From NCBI GenBank assembly GCA_002418285.1, contig DIDT01000072.1, positions 113,706 to 177,705 of the forward strand: a stretch of 64,000 nucleotides of DNA. Direction: 5' to 3'. Numbering within the stretch: the first letter of the stretch is position 1; every line of letters begins with the position of its first letter. The notes under the pieces are model-generated. The model saw nothing but the letters and a program-made list of their open reading frames with translations. It was not told the origin of the DNA and did no database searches. Position numbers and translations under genes: made by a program. This DNA comes from Phycisphaerales bacterium UBA5793. GTDB taxonomy: Bacteria > Planctomycetota > Phycisphaerae > Phycisphaerales > UBA5793. Below are positions 42,831 through 51,259 of this stretch, one piece after another.

Positions 42831-42900
42831 TAGAGGCGCAGAGAGCGCGGAGAGATTCGACCAGAGTTTCAACTCTGCGCACTCCGCGCCTCTGCGTGAG
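42831..42900. repeat. Imperfect inverted repeat reaching into the end of waaA
   Basis: TAGAGGCGCAGAGAGCGCGG on one side and CTCTGCGCACTCCGCGCCTC on the other form an imperfect palindrome. The right arm lies within the last codons of waaA and encodes its tail (GSHAEARSAQS). Similar CGCAGAGGCGCGGAG-type sequences are dispersed repeats in many genomes. It also lies between convergent genes and may act as a terminator. Confidence 0.55.
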
Positions 42901-44176
42901 ATCCGGCTTTGGATCCTGAAGTGCGCGCGTGCATCAGATCGGTCAGCAGCCGCGCGTGCTCGGGCACACTCCCCTGCTTGCTGCGGATGACTTCGAGCCC
43001 GGCGGCGGCGAGTTGCTCGCGCCGCTGGGGGCTTGCAAGGAGCTGGGCAACGATTTGCGGCAGATGCTGCATGGTCGTCTGCACCATCCCCCCACCATCG
43101 AGCAGCGCGCGGGCAACGCTCTCGAAGTTGCGCACATCCGGGCCGACGATGACGGCCTTGCCCAGCGCGATCGGCTCCATCATGTCGCTGCCGAGCTGGT
43201 TCGAGAAAGTCCGGCCGACGATGATGAGATCCGCCAGCGCATAGGCGGCGCGCAATTCACCAATCGAATCGAGCAGGAAACGGTTGGTCTTCACGTTGCT
43301 GTTCGGCACGCCTTCCTTGATCTGCGAACGCCGAACGCACGGCGACAGGATGCGTGCCGCCTCATCAAATCGCTCGGGCTTGCGCGGCGCGACAAGCAGT
43401 TGCACCTCCTTCGGAACCGCCGCGTGAATCAACGCTTCTTCGCCCGGCCCCGTCGAGCCGGCCACGACGAGCGGACGCGTGCGATCGATGCCAAGCAGTG
43501 CCGCGAGTTTGTCGGCCGCCGCGGGCAGGCCCTCCTGCCCTTCCAGCGCATTGTCCCATTTCATCGTGCCGACCACGCGCACACACTCGGGGCGGGCACC
43601 GACCGCGATAAAACGCTCGGCGATTGGCTCATCCTGCGCGACGATCAGACTGAGACGTCGAAATGAGGGGCTCACCAGCGGCCGGGCTCGCCGGTATCTC
43701 GGGAAACTGCGATCCGACAAGCGGCCGTTGATCACCGCCACGGCAATCCCCCGCCGCTCGCACTGTCGCGTGAAGTTCGGCCAGACCTCAAGTTCGACCA
43801 GGGCCACCGCGTCAGGCTTCGTAGCGTCGAGAAAACGCCGCACCGCCCAACTGAAATCCAGCGGGTAGCGCACGACCGGATGCTGCTCGCCAAAGAGCGC
43901 CTTGGCGCGGGCCAGGCCCGTGTCCGTCGTGGTCGCGATGACGATTTCGTGCTCTGCCGCGAGCCGGGTGACGAGGCCGCGGATGGCGTTGACCTCACCT
44001 ACGCTGACCGCATGAAAGAGGATGCGCGGCCGCGCGGGTTCGGCAAGTGTCCCCACGCGCCCCATTCGGGCGCGAAGGTCGATTGGCGGCTTGCCCTGCA
44101 GCGCCCGACCGACAAACCAGACGGGGGCGGTGACAATCGCAGCGACGAGATAGAGGGCATCCACCAGCAGCGACAT
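42869..44176 (-). CDS. waaA: KDO transferase (WaaA/KdtA)
   Basis: Transfers 3-deoxy-D-manno-octulosonic acid to lipid A at the inner membrane, 435 aa (usual about 425). Segments: N-terminal membrane anchor LVDALYLVAAIVTAPVWFVG, then ILFHAVSVGEVNAIRGLV with the catalytic Glu region, EIVIATTTDTGLARAKALF, VALVELEVWPNFTRQC, INGRLSDRSFPRYRRAR and VVGTMKWDN, and in the second half VAGSTGPGEE and GRTFSNQLGSDMMEPIALGK. The last ~11 residues (HAEARSAQS) derive from an inverted repeat. The start ATG lies 7 nt after TAGAAT, mirrored by the divergent SMR gene. Shows the cell makes KDO-lipid A. Confidence 0.93.
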   Translation of the reverse strand: MSLLVDALYLVAAIVTAPVWFVGRALQGKPPIDLRARMGRVGTLAEPARPRILFHAVSVGEVNAIRGLVTRLAAEHEIVIATTTDTGLARAKALFGEQHPVVRYPLDFSWAVRRFLDATKPDAVALVELEVWPNFTRQCERRGIAVAVINGRLSDRSFPRYRRARPLVSPSFRRLSLIVAQDEPIAERFIAVGARPECVRVVGTMKWDNALEGQEGLPAAADKLAALLGIDRTRPLVVAGSTGPGEEALIHAAVPKEVQLLVAPRKPERFDEAARILSPCVRRSQIKEGVPNSNVKTNRFLLDSIGELRAAYALADLIIVGRTFSNQLGSDMMEPIALGKAVIVGPDVRNFESVARALLDGGGMVQTTMQHLPQIVAQLLASPQRREQLAAAGLEVIRSKQGSVPEHARLLTDLMHARTSGSKAGSHAEARSAQS

Positions 44177-44177
44177 G

Positions 44178-44233
44178 GCCGGGATTCTAAGGGCGCGGCC
44201 GGGCGTTCGATGAGCCTCGCTTAGAATCCCGGC
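44178..44233. promoter_or_regulatory. Mirror-image promoters of waaA and the SMR gene
   Basis: A perfect 14-bp inverted repeat, GCCGGGATTCTAAG (44178-44191) and CTTAGAATCCCGGC (44220-44233), flanks a 28-bp spacer. Each arm contains TAGAAT followed by CCCGGC(C) and the start codon, 6 nt before the SMR ATG (44234) and 7 nt before the waaA ATG (44176). Both divergent mRNAs are expected to be leaderless; a shared operator is another possibility. Confidence 0.5.
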
Positions 44234-44605
44234 ATGACCATCCTCTACATGCTCATCGCGATCGGGTTTGAAACAGGCTGGGCCCTGGCGATGAAGGCCT
44301 CGGACGGCTTGACCCGACCCGCGGGCACGGCGATCACCCTCATCTGCTACCTGCTGAGCGTGGTGTTTCTGGCCCTGGCCGCTCGGCGTCTGGAGTTGAG
44401 CATGGCCTACGCCATCTGGGCCGGCTCAGGCGTGGCGCTGGTCGCATTGTCCGGCGTGGTCGTGTTCCGCGAGTCTCTGTCCGCGGGCAAGATGCTCTCG
44501 ATTGGGCTCATCGTGGCCGGCATTGTGGGAGTCCACCTGTGCTCGCGGCCTCCGGAGACCGATCAGGCGGGTCAGAATAGCCCTTCTTTGGCCGATCTGG
44601 GGTGA
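44234..44605 (+). CDS. Small multidrug-resistance (SMR) transporter
   Basis: Four-span inner-membrane transporter of 123 aa in the EmrE/SugE family. The essential Glu is in the first span (MLIAIGFETGWALAMK). Other signs are CYLLSVVFLALAARRLELSM, AYAIWAGSGVALVALSGVVV, GKMLSIGLIVAGIVGVHL and a short hydrophilic tail. The WAGSG turn is typical. Substrates may be quaternary ammonium compounds, guanidinium or polyamines; the sequence alone does not decide. The start codon lies 6 nt after TAGAAT, suggesting a leaderless mRNA. Confidence 0.9.
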   Translation: MTILYMLIAIGFETGWALAMKASDGLTRPAGTAITLICYLLSVVFLALAARRLELSMAYAIWAGSGVALVALSGVVVFRESLSAGKMLSIGLIVAGIVGVHLCSRPPETDQAGQNSPSLADLG

Positions 44606-44773
44606 AGAACGAAGGTTGGACGGGGAATCGTCAGATATTTTCTCAGGGAGATGACGCCCAAAACCGAGTCGTGCGTCTACTGTCTAGGATCGACCCACGC
44701 AATTCGGGCCGGGGTTTACGCATCCGATTTATCAGACGCGCTGCTGACGGCGCATCAGAAGGGGAATCCCATC

Positions 44774-45976
44774 ATGGCAATGTTCGGCATTCGGCACCAC
44801 GCAGTAATCGCCCTCACCTTGGGCGTCCTGGCAATGGCCCCCACCGCTTCGGCTCAGCTCTTCGGGCGCACCGCACCCGGCACGGACGGGGACATGACCT
44901 ACGTGCGAGCCGCGAACATGAAGTTCGAAAACGAATCGCACGACTTTGGCGTCGTGCCGGACACCAACCAGGTCGTCTGCCACTTCAACTTCACGAACGT
45001 CGGCAATGACATGCTGATCATCTCCGAGGTGACCAGCGAGTGTGGCTGCACGGTCCCCGAGCTGAAAGTCCGTGACTACCTCCCCGGCGAGAGCGGGTCG
45101 ATCGAGGTTCGCTTCGAGCCCAAGGACCGCCCCGGCAAGCACCACAAGTTCGTCACCATCAAGTCCAACGACGTCAACTCGCCCGACGGTGCGCGCAAGG
45201 TTTCGATTGACATCGACGTCTACCAGGCCGTTAAGCTCTCGGTCCCCGCTCTGAGCATCGGCCGACTGATCTACGGCCATGGCGGCAGCGGTGAAGTCAC
45301 GCTCACCTCCAGGCGCTCGACCTTCGACCTGCTCAAAACCGAGATCAGCGGCGCCTTCCTCACCTCGGAAGTCACCAAGCGCGAAACGCTTACGGATGAC
45401 GACGGCACGCCGCTGCAGGCGATCACCGTCAAGTTCACGGTCGATCCGGAGGCCCCGATGGGTTACCTCGATCGGCAGATCATGTTCACGACGCTGCTGA
45501 GCAAGGAAGACAGCGCCGAAACATTTGAGCACCTCGTCCGGTTCCATGTCAACGCGCACATCGCCGGCCAACTCCAGGCGACACCAGAGCGGCTGACGTT
45601 CGGCACGCCGACCGCGGGCGCCGAATTCGACCGCGAAGTACACGTCTACAACCTTGCTGGCAACCAGTTCAAGATCACCGGCGTTCGCGTTGAGACGACG
45701 TCAAACGTCAAACTCGATGTCACGCACGATACCGTGGCGATCAACGGCAAGGATGTCGCTCGCATCAAGGTGGTCGGCACGGCTCCCGAAGAGCGAGGCA
45801 GCTTCAACGGGACGATCTACGTAACCACCGACCTGCCCAACGAGAAGGAACTCGAGGTCAAGTTCTTCGGCAGCGTTCGAGCCGGGAATCGCGGTCCCAT
45901 CGTCATTCCGAACCAGAAGTCTGACAGTGGCGGCCCCGCAACACAGCCCGCGGACGGCGACTCAGTCGACCATTGA
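44774..45976 (+). CDS. Secreted DUF1573 protein
   Basis: Exported protein of 400 aa. ATG 44774 is the start because it is preceded by AAGGGGAAT and opens a signal peptide (HHAVIALTLGVLAMAPTASA). Residues ~50-160 carry the DUF1573 signature HDFGVVPDTNQVVCHFNFTN, LIISEVTSECGCTVPEL, then RFEPKDRPGKHHKFVTIKSND. The CGC motif is part of this family's usual form. The C-terminal part holds two more immunoglobulin-like strands sets (FGTPTAGAEFDREVHVYNLA). DUF1573 proteins are abundant in planctomycetes and Bacteroidetes and have no known function. It is followed by a rhodanese and a MauE-like protein, suggesting periplasmic thiol or sulfur chemistry. Confidence 0.88.
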   Translation: MAMFGIRHHAVIALTLGVLAMAPTASAQLFGRTAPGTDGDMTYVRAANMKFENESHDFGVVPDTNQVVCHFNFTNVGNDMLIISEVTSECGCTVPELKVRDYLPGESGSIEVRFEPKDRPGKHHKFVTIKSNDVNSPDGARKVSIDIDVYQAVKLSVPALSIGRLIYGHGGSGEVTLTSRRSTFDLLKTEISGAFLTSEVTKRETLTDDDGTPLQAITVKFTVDPEAPMGYLDRQIMFTTLLSKEDSAETFEHLVRFHVNAHIAGQLQATPERLTFGTPTAGAEFDREVHVYNLAGNQFKITGVRVETTSNVKLDVTHDTVAINGKDVARIKVVGTAPEERGSFNGTIYVTTDLPNEKELEVKFFGSVRAGNRGPIVIPNQKSDSGGPATQPADGDSVDH

Positions 45977-46028
45977 GCGGCCCAGTTTGACCTGACACCT
46001 GCCGGATCGTACCTGAGGAGCCGGACCG

Positions 46029-46724
46029 ATGGCCTGCTGCAACCCGGTGAAGTGCGCGATGATGCAGTCCGTTGTGCTGGTATGCATTGCGACGGGCGCC
46101 GCGACGGTGAACTACTTCGGCGCCACCGAGCAGCGCTCCTTCATTGACGACTATCTGAGTTCCACATCGAACGCCAAAGTCCCGACGGAACCGGCGACGA
46201 CCACCCTTCCCAAGGGCGGCGCCCAGGCGAATCCCGGCACGCCGGAGACCATCGATCCGACGAAAGATAACGACCACGCCGATGGCGCACAGACGAAAGA
46301 GCCCGGCGAGCAGCCGCCGGATCCCAATCGTGCATTCAGCATCGATGCCTTGCCCGAGATGATCACGGTCGACGAGGCCGTAAAGCTCTACAACCTGCCT
46401 TATGAAGATCCGAATGCGCCGATGGTCTTCTTCTTCGATGCGCGCGAGCCCGAAGAGTACCTCAAGGGCCACATCCCCGCAGCCTACAACGTGACGCCGC
46501 AGAGCTTCTTCGAAGACACGCTTCCGGCGGAGATCGACGAGTGGCCCAAGGATTCCATCATCGTCGTGTATTGCGCGGGCGGTAACTGCGATGCGTCGCA
46601 CCTCGTCGAGACGCGGCTCAAACAACAGAAGTCGTTCACGCGTGTGTGCGTGATCCACGCGGGTTATCCCGGTTGGCGGGATCTGGGTCTGCCGACCGAG
46701 TCAGGACCACGCCCATCGAACTGA
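46029..46724 (+). CDS. Membrane-anchored rhodanese-domain protein
   Basis: Sulfurtransferase-like protein of 231 aa. The N-terminus is one membrane span with Cys (MACCNPVKCAMMQSVVLVCI), then a Pro/Thr/Ala-rich linker. The rhodanese domain (residues ~115-225) has MITVDEAVKLYN, FFFDAREPEEYLKGHIPAAY and the active-site loop VVYCAGGNCDASHLVE, where the catalytic Cys is present. The orientation suggests an extracytoplasmic rhodanese. A Shine-Dalgarno (GAGGAG) precedes the ATG. Only 52 bp separate it from DUF1573 upstream and 19 bp from MauE downstream, so an operon is likely. Confidence 0.88.
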   Translation: MACCNPVKCAMMQSVVLVCIATGAATVNYFGATEQRSFIDDYLSSTSNAKVPTEPATTTLPKGGAQANPGTPETIDPTKDNDHADGAQTKEPGEQPPDPNRAFSIDALPEMITVDEAVKLYNLPYEDPNAPMVFFFDAREPEEYLKGHIPAAYNVTPQSFFEDTLPAEIDEWPKDSIIVVYCAGGNCDASHLVETRLKQQKSFTRVCVIHAGYPGWRDLGLPTESGPRPSN

Positions 46725-46743
46725 ACCAATTGCGGAGCCAACC

Positions 46744-47283
46744 GTGTCAGAGACGTGCTGCGAGAAATCCCCGCCATCGACTGGTGTGCGCTTCGGCCTG
46801 CTGGTTGCAAGACTGGTGATTGCCGGGCTGTTTCTCTTCAGCGGTGCGGCGAAACTCGGCTGGATCTCGCCACTCAAGTCGATCGAGTTGCTTGAGCCCA
46901 TTGGGAGAGCGGGCGTTGATCCGCTCGCGTTTGCTGGCGCGATCAAGGGGTTTCGCGTTTTGCACAACGACCTGATTCCCTTCGCCACATTTGCGATTCC
47001 CTGGACCGAAATCGTGTGTGGCTTGGCGCTGCTGCTCGGGTTGGGCACGCGCGGAGCGGCGCGAATCATCATGACCCTGCTCATCATCTTCTGCCTGGCC
47101 ATGGTCAGCGTGATCACCCGCGGCATCGATGTCGAGTGCACCTGCTTTGGCAAGTTCCTCGGCGGCCAGGTCGGCTGGCTGAGCATCCTGCGCAACGTCG
47201 TGCTGCTGGCGATCATCTGGCCGGTCGCCAAGTGGGGTGCCGGCATGCTGGCGATCGAGCATCTGTTTGTTAAGCAGTGCTGA
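46744..47283 (+). CDS. MauE/DoxX-like membrane protein
   Basis: Four-span membrane protein of 179 aa, start GTG at 46744. The N-terminal CCEK is followed by FGLLVARLVIAGLFLFSGAAKL, PFATFAIPWTEIVCGLALLL, then ARIIMTLLIIFCLAMVSVI and the MauE-type ECTCFGKFLGGQVGWLSILR. MauE is needed for disulfide formation in methylamine dehydrogenase, and DoxX-type relatives serve thiol/quinone chemistry. The Cys pair in ECTCFG and the link to rhodanese and DUF1573 genes suggest electron transfer with periplasmic thiols. The exact function is inferred. Confidence 0.82.
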   Translation: MSETCCEKSPPSTGVRFGLLVARLVIAGLFLFSGAAKLGWISPLKSIELLEPIGRAGVDPLAFAGAIKGFRVLHNDLIPFATFAIPWTEIVCGLALLLGLGTRGAARIIMTLLIIFCLAMVSVITRGIDVECTCFGKFLGGQVGWLSILRNVVLLAIIWPVAKWGAGMLAIEHLFVKQC

Positions 47284-47329
47284 TCCAGCGAGCCGGCACG
47301 CCCACGATCGAACCTACGATGAGCACGCC

Positions 47330-47890
47330 GTGACCGAGTCCATGCGCCATGATGAACGCGATGTGCTTTCGCAACTGATGCGTCGAATACTCGCGCTGGA
47401 ACTGCGCGGCAGGGACAGAGCAGCGCACCGGGTGCGGCGACGGCTCGTATCGCGCATTCGACGGCGACTGAAAACACGCGAGTCGGCACGGCTCTGGCTG
47501 TGCCTCGGCGATGCCGCCGTTCGACCCGCCACCGCGCGCCATGCGTTGCACCAGTCGCTTCGCCTTGAGCCGGACAACTGGGAGGCGATCTACGCCCTCG
47601 GTGAGGTCGAACTGAAGGACGGCCGATTCAAGGAGGCGGAAGCTCTTGTGGATCGCTTATTGCAGCAGGAGATCCCATGGGATGCTGCCTCACTGGTGCA
47701 TGACCTGACCCGGCAGGTCTACCATCGCGCCGGCCGCCGCGAGGATCAGCGCCAAGCCGTCAGGGCCCTGCGTGAAGCCCTGCACGACCCGCGACGCGCC
47801 CAGTGGACCAAGGGGAAGTCCATGCCGGAAGCCTTCCTGAGCGTGCGGGCGCTGATGTCTCGGTCCGATCGAGCCCACCAGGCGCAGTAA
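47330..47890 (+). CDS. TPR-like hypothetical protein
   Basis: Soluble protein of about 186 aa. GTG 47330 is used; ATG 47342 is equally possible and an earlier ATG at 47237 overlaps MauE and is unlikely. The N-terminal part is strongly basic (RRRLVSRIRRRLKTRESARL). Residues ~70-130 read as TPR-like helices: LWLCLGDAAVRPATARHALH, LRLEPDNWEAIYALGEVELK, FKEAEALVDRLL. No enzyme motif. It sits in the MauE region but belongs to no known partner group. Confidence 0.62.
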   Translation: MTESMRHDERDVLSQLMRRILALELRGRDRAAHRVRRRLVSRIRRRLKTRESARLWLCLGDAAVRPATARHALHQSLRLEPDNWEAIYALGEVELKDGRFKEAEALVDRLLQQEIPWDAASLVHDLTRQVYHRAGRREDQRQAVRALREALHDPRRAQWTKGKSMPEAFLSVRALMSRSDRAHQAQ

Positions 47891-48037
47891 TCGCGGGCCC
47901 GCAGCGAACTCGATGAGCCGCTCGACCATCCAGCTCGACGCCCACCTCATTTGGTCTCCAGATCCACAGATGTCCGTTACCTGCGTCCAAACCAAGCTAC
48001 GATGCGCAATCGACTGCCTTCACAGGGGGTCTCGCCC

Positions 48038-48487
48038 ATGAATCTTGAACACATCGTGCTGATCCTGCAGATGTCGATCGGACCCGTGATTGTCATTTCC
48101 GGCGCGGGGCTGCTGCTGCTGTCGATGACCAACCGCTTCGGGCGAGTGGTGGATCGGATGCGGATTCTGGCCGACACCCTGCGCAGCGGCGCGCGTCACG
48201 ACAGCGATCGCATCAGGAAAGAACTGCGAATCCTGCTGCGCCGGGCACGGCTGCTGCGGATCGCGATCGCGTTTGCGGCTTCGAGCGCGCTGGCTGCAGC
48301 ACTCCTGGTGATTGTCCTGTTCATCTGCGTCCTCCTGCAAATCGAGGCGGCCGTGCTTCTGGTGATCATCATGTTCATGCTCTGCATGGGACTGATGATC
48401 GTGAGCCTTGGTTTCCTGATCGCAGACATCAACGCATCGCTCGCGGCACTGACCGTCGAGATGGAGGTCGCGCCGCGCGGTGAGTAG
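48038..48487 (+). CDS. DUF2721 membrane protein
   Basis: Membrane protein of 149 aa with three hydrophobic spans. The N-terminal segment HIVLILQMSIGPVIVISGAG, the highly typical MTNRFGRVVDRMRILADTL, the basic LRILLRRARLLRIAIAF and the two C-terminal spans (LVIVLFICVLL, LLVIIMFMLCMGLMIVSLGF) match the DUF2721 family, whose function is unknown. ATG 48038 follows GGGGG; in-frame upstream ATG 48002 is less likely. Confidence 0.83.
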   Translation: MNLEHIVLILQMSIGPVIVISGAGLLLLSMTNRFGRVVDRMRILADTLRSGARHDSDRIRKELRILLRRARLLRIAIAFAASSALAAALLVIVLFICVLLQIEAAVLLVIIMFMLCMGLMIVSLGFLIADINASLAALTVEMEVAPRGE

Positions 48488-48505
48488 CTCCGGCGCGTCG
48501 CAGGG

Positions 48506-49156
48506 TTACCGGTTTGGGTATTCCGCCGGCATCGGATCGGCTCGCCACGTGCGGCGGTTGAGGTCGTCATCCTTGAGCAGTTCGGCGCCGCCCGAGGCAA
48601 CGTGCTGGTCGCCGTACATGAAGTTCACCTCGTTGTTGTGGCGCGGGGCGAGATCTCGGCCGCGCACCATTAGTCGATACGGGCTGTCACCGAAGATGAG
48701 ATCAACGGCGGTGATGCGATCGGGCTTCTTCGAGCGGAACCGCCAGTTCAGGCCATAGCTCTGTTCACGGGTCGCAATCGCCTGTGGACAGGGGATGCGC
48801 CAACTGGGCGGCTGGGCGGGCGCGGCGTTCTCCGCCTCCTGGAGATTGCGGGCGAAATCCGTGCTGCCGGGCGGCGGCTGCTGGCCCGAGCCGAATTGGC
48901 CGCGGTAGCCGAAGTCCTTTTCATCCGCGACGGTCCGAAACCTCGCCGGGCGCAGGTCGTAGGCGGACTGCGACCATCGATCGAGTTCCCAGGCCTGCTC
49001 GAAATGCAGCAGGCCGAGTTCGTGTAGTTGCGAAGCACAGACCGTGGTGCGCGAGGCGACGCGAGCGCTGGCCAGCGCCGGGCTCAGCAGCGCGATGAGC
49101 AGTGCGAAAATACTGATGACGACGAGCAGTTCAATCAGCGTGAATCCTCTGCGCAT
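48506..49156 (-). CDS. Prepilin-type (type II pseudopilin) planctomycete protein
   Basis: Protein of 216 aa. ATG 49156, preceded by GGAGGGG, starts MRRGFTLIELLVVISIFALL, a classical prepilin peptidase site (G|FTLIE) and methylation motif. The C-terminal domain ends RDLAPRHNNEVNFMYGDQHV, close to the H-x9-DG signature of the DUF1559 planctomycete pseudopilins but with GDQ in place of the usual ADG. In planctomycetes such proteins are numerous; they may form type II secretion-like pseudopili. No pilus genes are adjacent. Confidence 0.87.
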   Translation of the reverse strand: MRRGFTLIELLVVISIFALLIALLSPALASARVASRTTVCASQLHELGLLHFEQAWELDRWSQSAYDLRPARFRTVADEKDFGYRGQFGSGQQPPPGSTDFARNLQEAENAAPAQPPSWRIPCPQAIATREQSYGLNWRFRSKKPDRITAVDLIFGDSPYRLMVRGRDLAPRHNNEVNFMYGDQHVASGGAELLKDDDLNRRTWRADPMPAEYPNR

Positions 49157-49340
49157 GGCCACCCCTCCACCCCGTGTGGACCTGTCAGTCACCCGGCTGC
49201 AGGCGCACCGGAAGTAGTGGCATCGGAAGAGTTTGGCTTCGCTTCGAGCCTGTAATTGCGAATCAGGGCGCAGTGACATCACCCTCGCTGATCTGGGTCA
49301 GCATTGCCGATTGAGCGGGACATCGGTTATTGAGACGGGG

Positions 49341-51065
49341 TCAACTCTTCCTGGGCGGTGACGAGAGCCGAGCGGCCGTGAGAACCTCGTCGAGCAGTTG
49401 CTCAATCTGGAAGGGTTTGAAGAGGACGCACTGCAGTCCCTCCTGACTGGCGCGGACAATCGAGTGGTGCGGATCATACCCAAACCCCGTCATGAGGATG
49501 ACAGGCACTTGCTCGTCGAGGCGGCGGGCGGCGGCGAAAACCTGGTAGCCATTCTGATCGGGCATGGAAATGTCGGAGATGATGAGATCGACATCGCCGG
49601 GCTTGGCGCGGCTGAGCATGTCGATCGCCTGCTGGCCGTTCTCGCAGATCGTCACCAGGCAGCCGCGCTTCGCGAGCACGGCCTGGATCGTTTCGCGGAT
49701 GTTGGGCTCGTCGTCGGCAACCAGTACGTGCTTGTTGAGCAGCAGCGGATCGATCTCGGAGTTGTCGATCGCTTCCTGGATTCCAAGGATGCTCTTGGGC
49801 CCCTTCGCTACGTCCTCGACCTTGCGACGCACGATGTTGACGAGCTTGAGCACGCGGTCAACGTGCTTGAGGGCGATCGGGTCAGTCAGCACTTTTTCGC
49901 GCAGGGCCTCGGCCTCGGCGGTGATGTCGTTGAGAGGATGGCTGATCTCACCGATCACGTTCACCGCGACCGTGCCGCTGGTGGTCACGCGCTCGACCAC
50001 CAGCAGATCCAGGATGTTGAGCGCCAGGGCGATGTAACGACCGAAGATCTCAGCGATCTGCCGATCATCTTCAGAAAAGGCGCCCGGACTCAGCGCTTCG
50101 ATGTTGAAAACGCCGATTACCTGGTCGTGCAGGCGAAGAGGTACGCTGAGTGAACTGGCGGCGTTGTCCAGCCCCGGCAGGTACCTCGGATCATTCTGCA
50201 CGTCGTGGCAGATGTAACTGCGACCGGTCGCGGCCACGTAGCCGGAAATGCCATTGCTGGTGGTCTCGGCGTGAAGGTCGTAGTCGGCAACCGACTGGGG
50301 CATGCCGACAGTCATGACCGGCAGCAACCGCTTGCTTTCCTTCTCGAGCAGGTAGATGTTGAAGTGATCAAAGTGCATCAACTCGCGAGTGAAGTTGATA
50401 ATCTTCTCTTCGAGCAGAGTGAGACGCTGTGCCGTGTTGAGAGACGCGACGGCCTCGGACTCGATGCGGACCAGTTCGCTGCCCGCCGCGTCGATGGCGT
50501 CGAGTTGCTGTTGAAGACGGCGGCTCTTGGTCGTATCCCAGACAATGGCAAGGATGCGCAGCCCGTCGGCCGTGGCGCGATTCGTATCCACAACCGGCGA
50601 GGCAATCATCTCGTAGAAACGACCGTCCTCGGTCTGAAAAGCAAACCGGCGACTGGCGTCCTCGGTCACTTCAACCTGCTCGGAAAACAATCGGGCGGTC
50701 TCCTGGCAGGTGCGCTCGACTTTTTTCGTAACGCTGGGATTAAACTGCTGATATTTGCGGTTCGCCCAGACGAGATTGCCAGCGGCGTCGCAAAGACAAA
50801 CACCCTCGCCCAGCGCGCTGAGCAGCGTGCCAGTCTGGCCGTCGGCCAGCGCGCGCTCCAGCGGCATGAGACTGGACGGGTCGGCCAGAACGAGTGAGCC
50901 GGCCGCCGCCTCCTGTGCCGCCTCGACATCGCCAACGAAGCGCAGGTCGAAGAACTGACAAAGACTTGCGGCGATTTTTGAGTTCGGCTCAATCGCTCCG
51001 TCGAGGATCAGCAATCTCGGCCGTTGGGCCTTGGGGCTCTCGGTGGGTTGCGTCGTATCAGCCAT
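49341..51065 (-). CDS. PAS/GAF sensor with C-terminal receiver and no ATPase domain
   Basis: Signalling protein of 574 aa. Residues ~10-85 resemble a degenerate receiver-like fold (RLLILDGAIEPNSKIAASLC). Residues ~85-200 are PAS-like (LSALGEGVCLCDAAGNLVWA). Residues ~210-360 are a GAF domain (LLEEKIINFTRELMHFDHFN, VATGRSYICHDVQNDPRYLP). A helical hairpin like a kinase dimerisation domain follows (GEISHPLNDITAEAEALREK), with no HATPase_c. The last ~130 residues are a receiver with the phospho-acceptor Asp in LIISDISMPDQNGYQ, VILMTGFGYD and the Lys in LFKPFQIEQLL. Without an ATPase it may pass signals to other kinases, or be a degenerate kinase scaffold. Confidence 0.85.
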   Translation of the reverse strand: MADTTQPTESPKAQRPRLLILDGAIEPNSKIAASLCQFFDLRFVGDVEAAQEAAAGSLVLADPSSLMPLERALADGQTGTLLSALGEGVCLCDAAGNLVWANRKYQQFNPSVTKKVERTCQETARLFSEQVEVTEDASRRFAFQTEDGRFYEMIASPVVDTNRATADGLRILAIVWDTTKSRRLQQQLDAIDAAGSELVRIESEAVASLNTAQRLTLLEEKIINFTRELMHFDHFNIYLLEKESKRLLPVMTVGMPQSVADYDLHAETTSNGISGYVAATGRSYICHDVQNDPRYLPGLDNAASSLSVPLRLHDQVIGVFNIEALSPGAFSEDDRQIAEIFGRYIALALNILDLLVVERVTTSGTVAVNVIGEISHPLNDITAEAEALREKVLTDPIALKHVDRVLKLVNIVRRKVEDVAKGPKSILGIQEAIDNSEIDPLLLNKHVLVADDEPNIRETIQAVLAKRGCLVTICENGQQAIDMLSRAKPGDVDLIISDISMPDQNGYQVFAAARRLDEQVPVILMTGFGYDPHHSIVRASQEGLQCVLFKPFQIEQLLDEVLTAARLSSPPRKS

Positions 51066-51097
51066 ACTGCGGTCCGGTCCGCCCTCCGATGACGTGC

Positions 51098-51125
51098 AGT
51101 GTAGAATCACTGTCGCCTCAGGCAA
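51098..51125 (-). promoter_or_regulatory. Putative promoter of the PAS/GAF/receiver gene
   Basis: On the minus strand, TTGCCT (51125-51120) and TACACT (51103-51098) are 16 nt apart. A leader of about 30 nt with GGAGGGCGG follows before the ATG at 51065. Confidence 0.4.
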
Positions 51126-51259
51126 TGATACGAGCGCGGGCAACCGGCGGATCATTTTGTGCCGGTTCGCCCCTATTGATGCGTCTTGAGGAACTTCATG
51201 CCCGGACGGCCCGCCGGGTTTGGGTACTTGCGATTCTCTGCACGGGAGTGGCCCAACGC

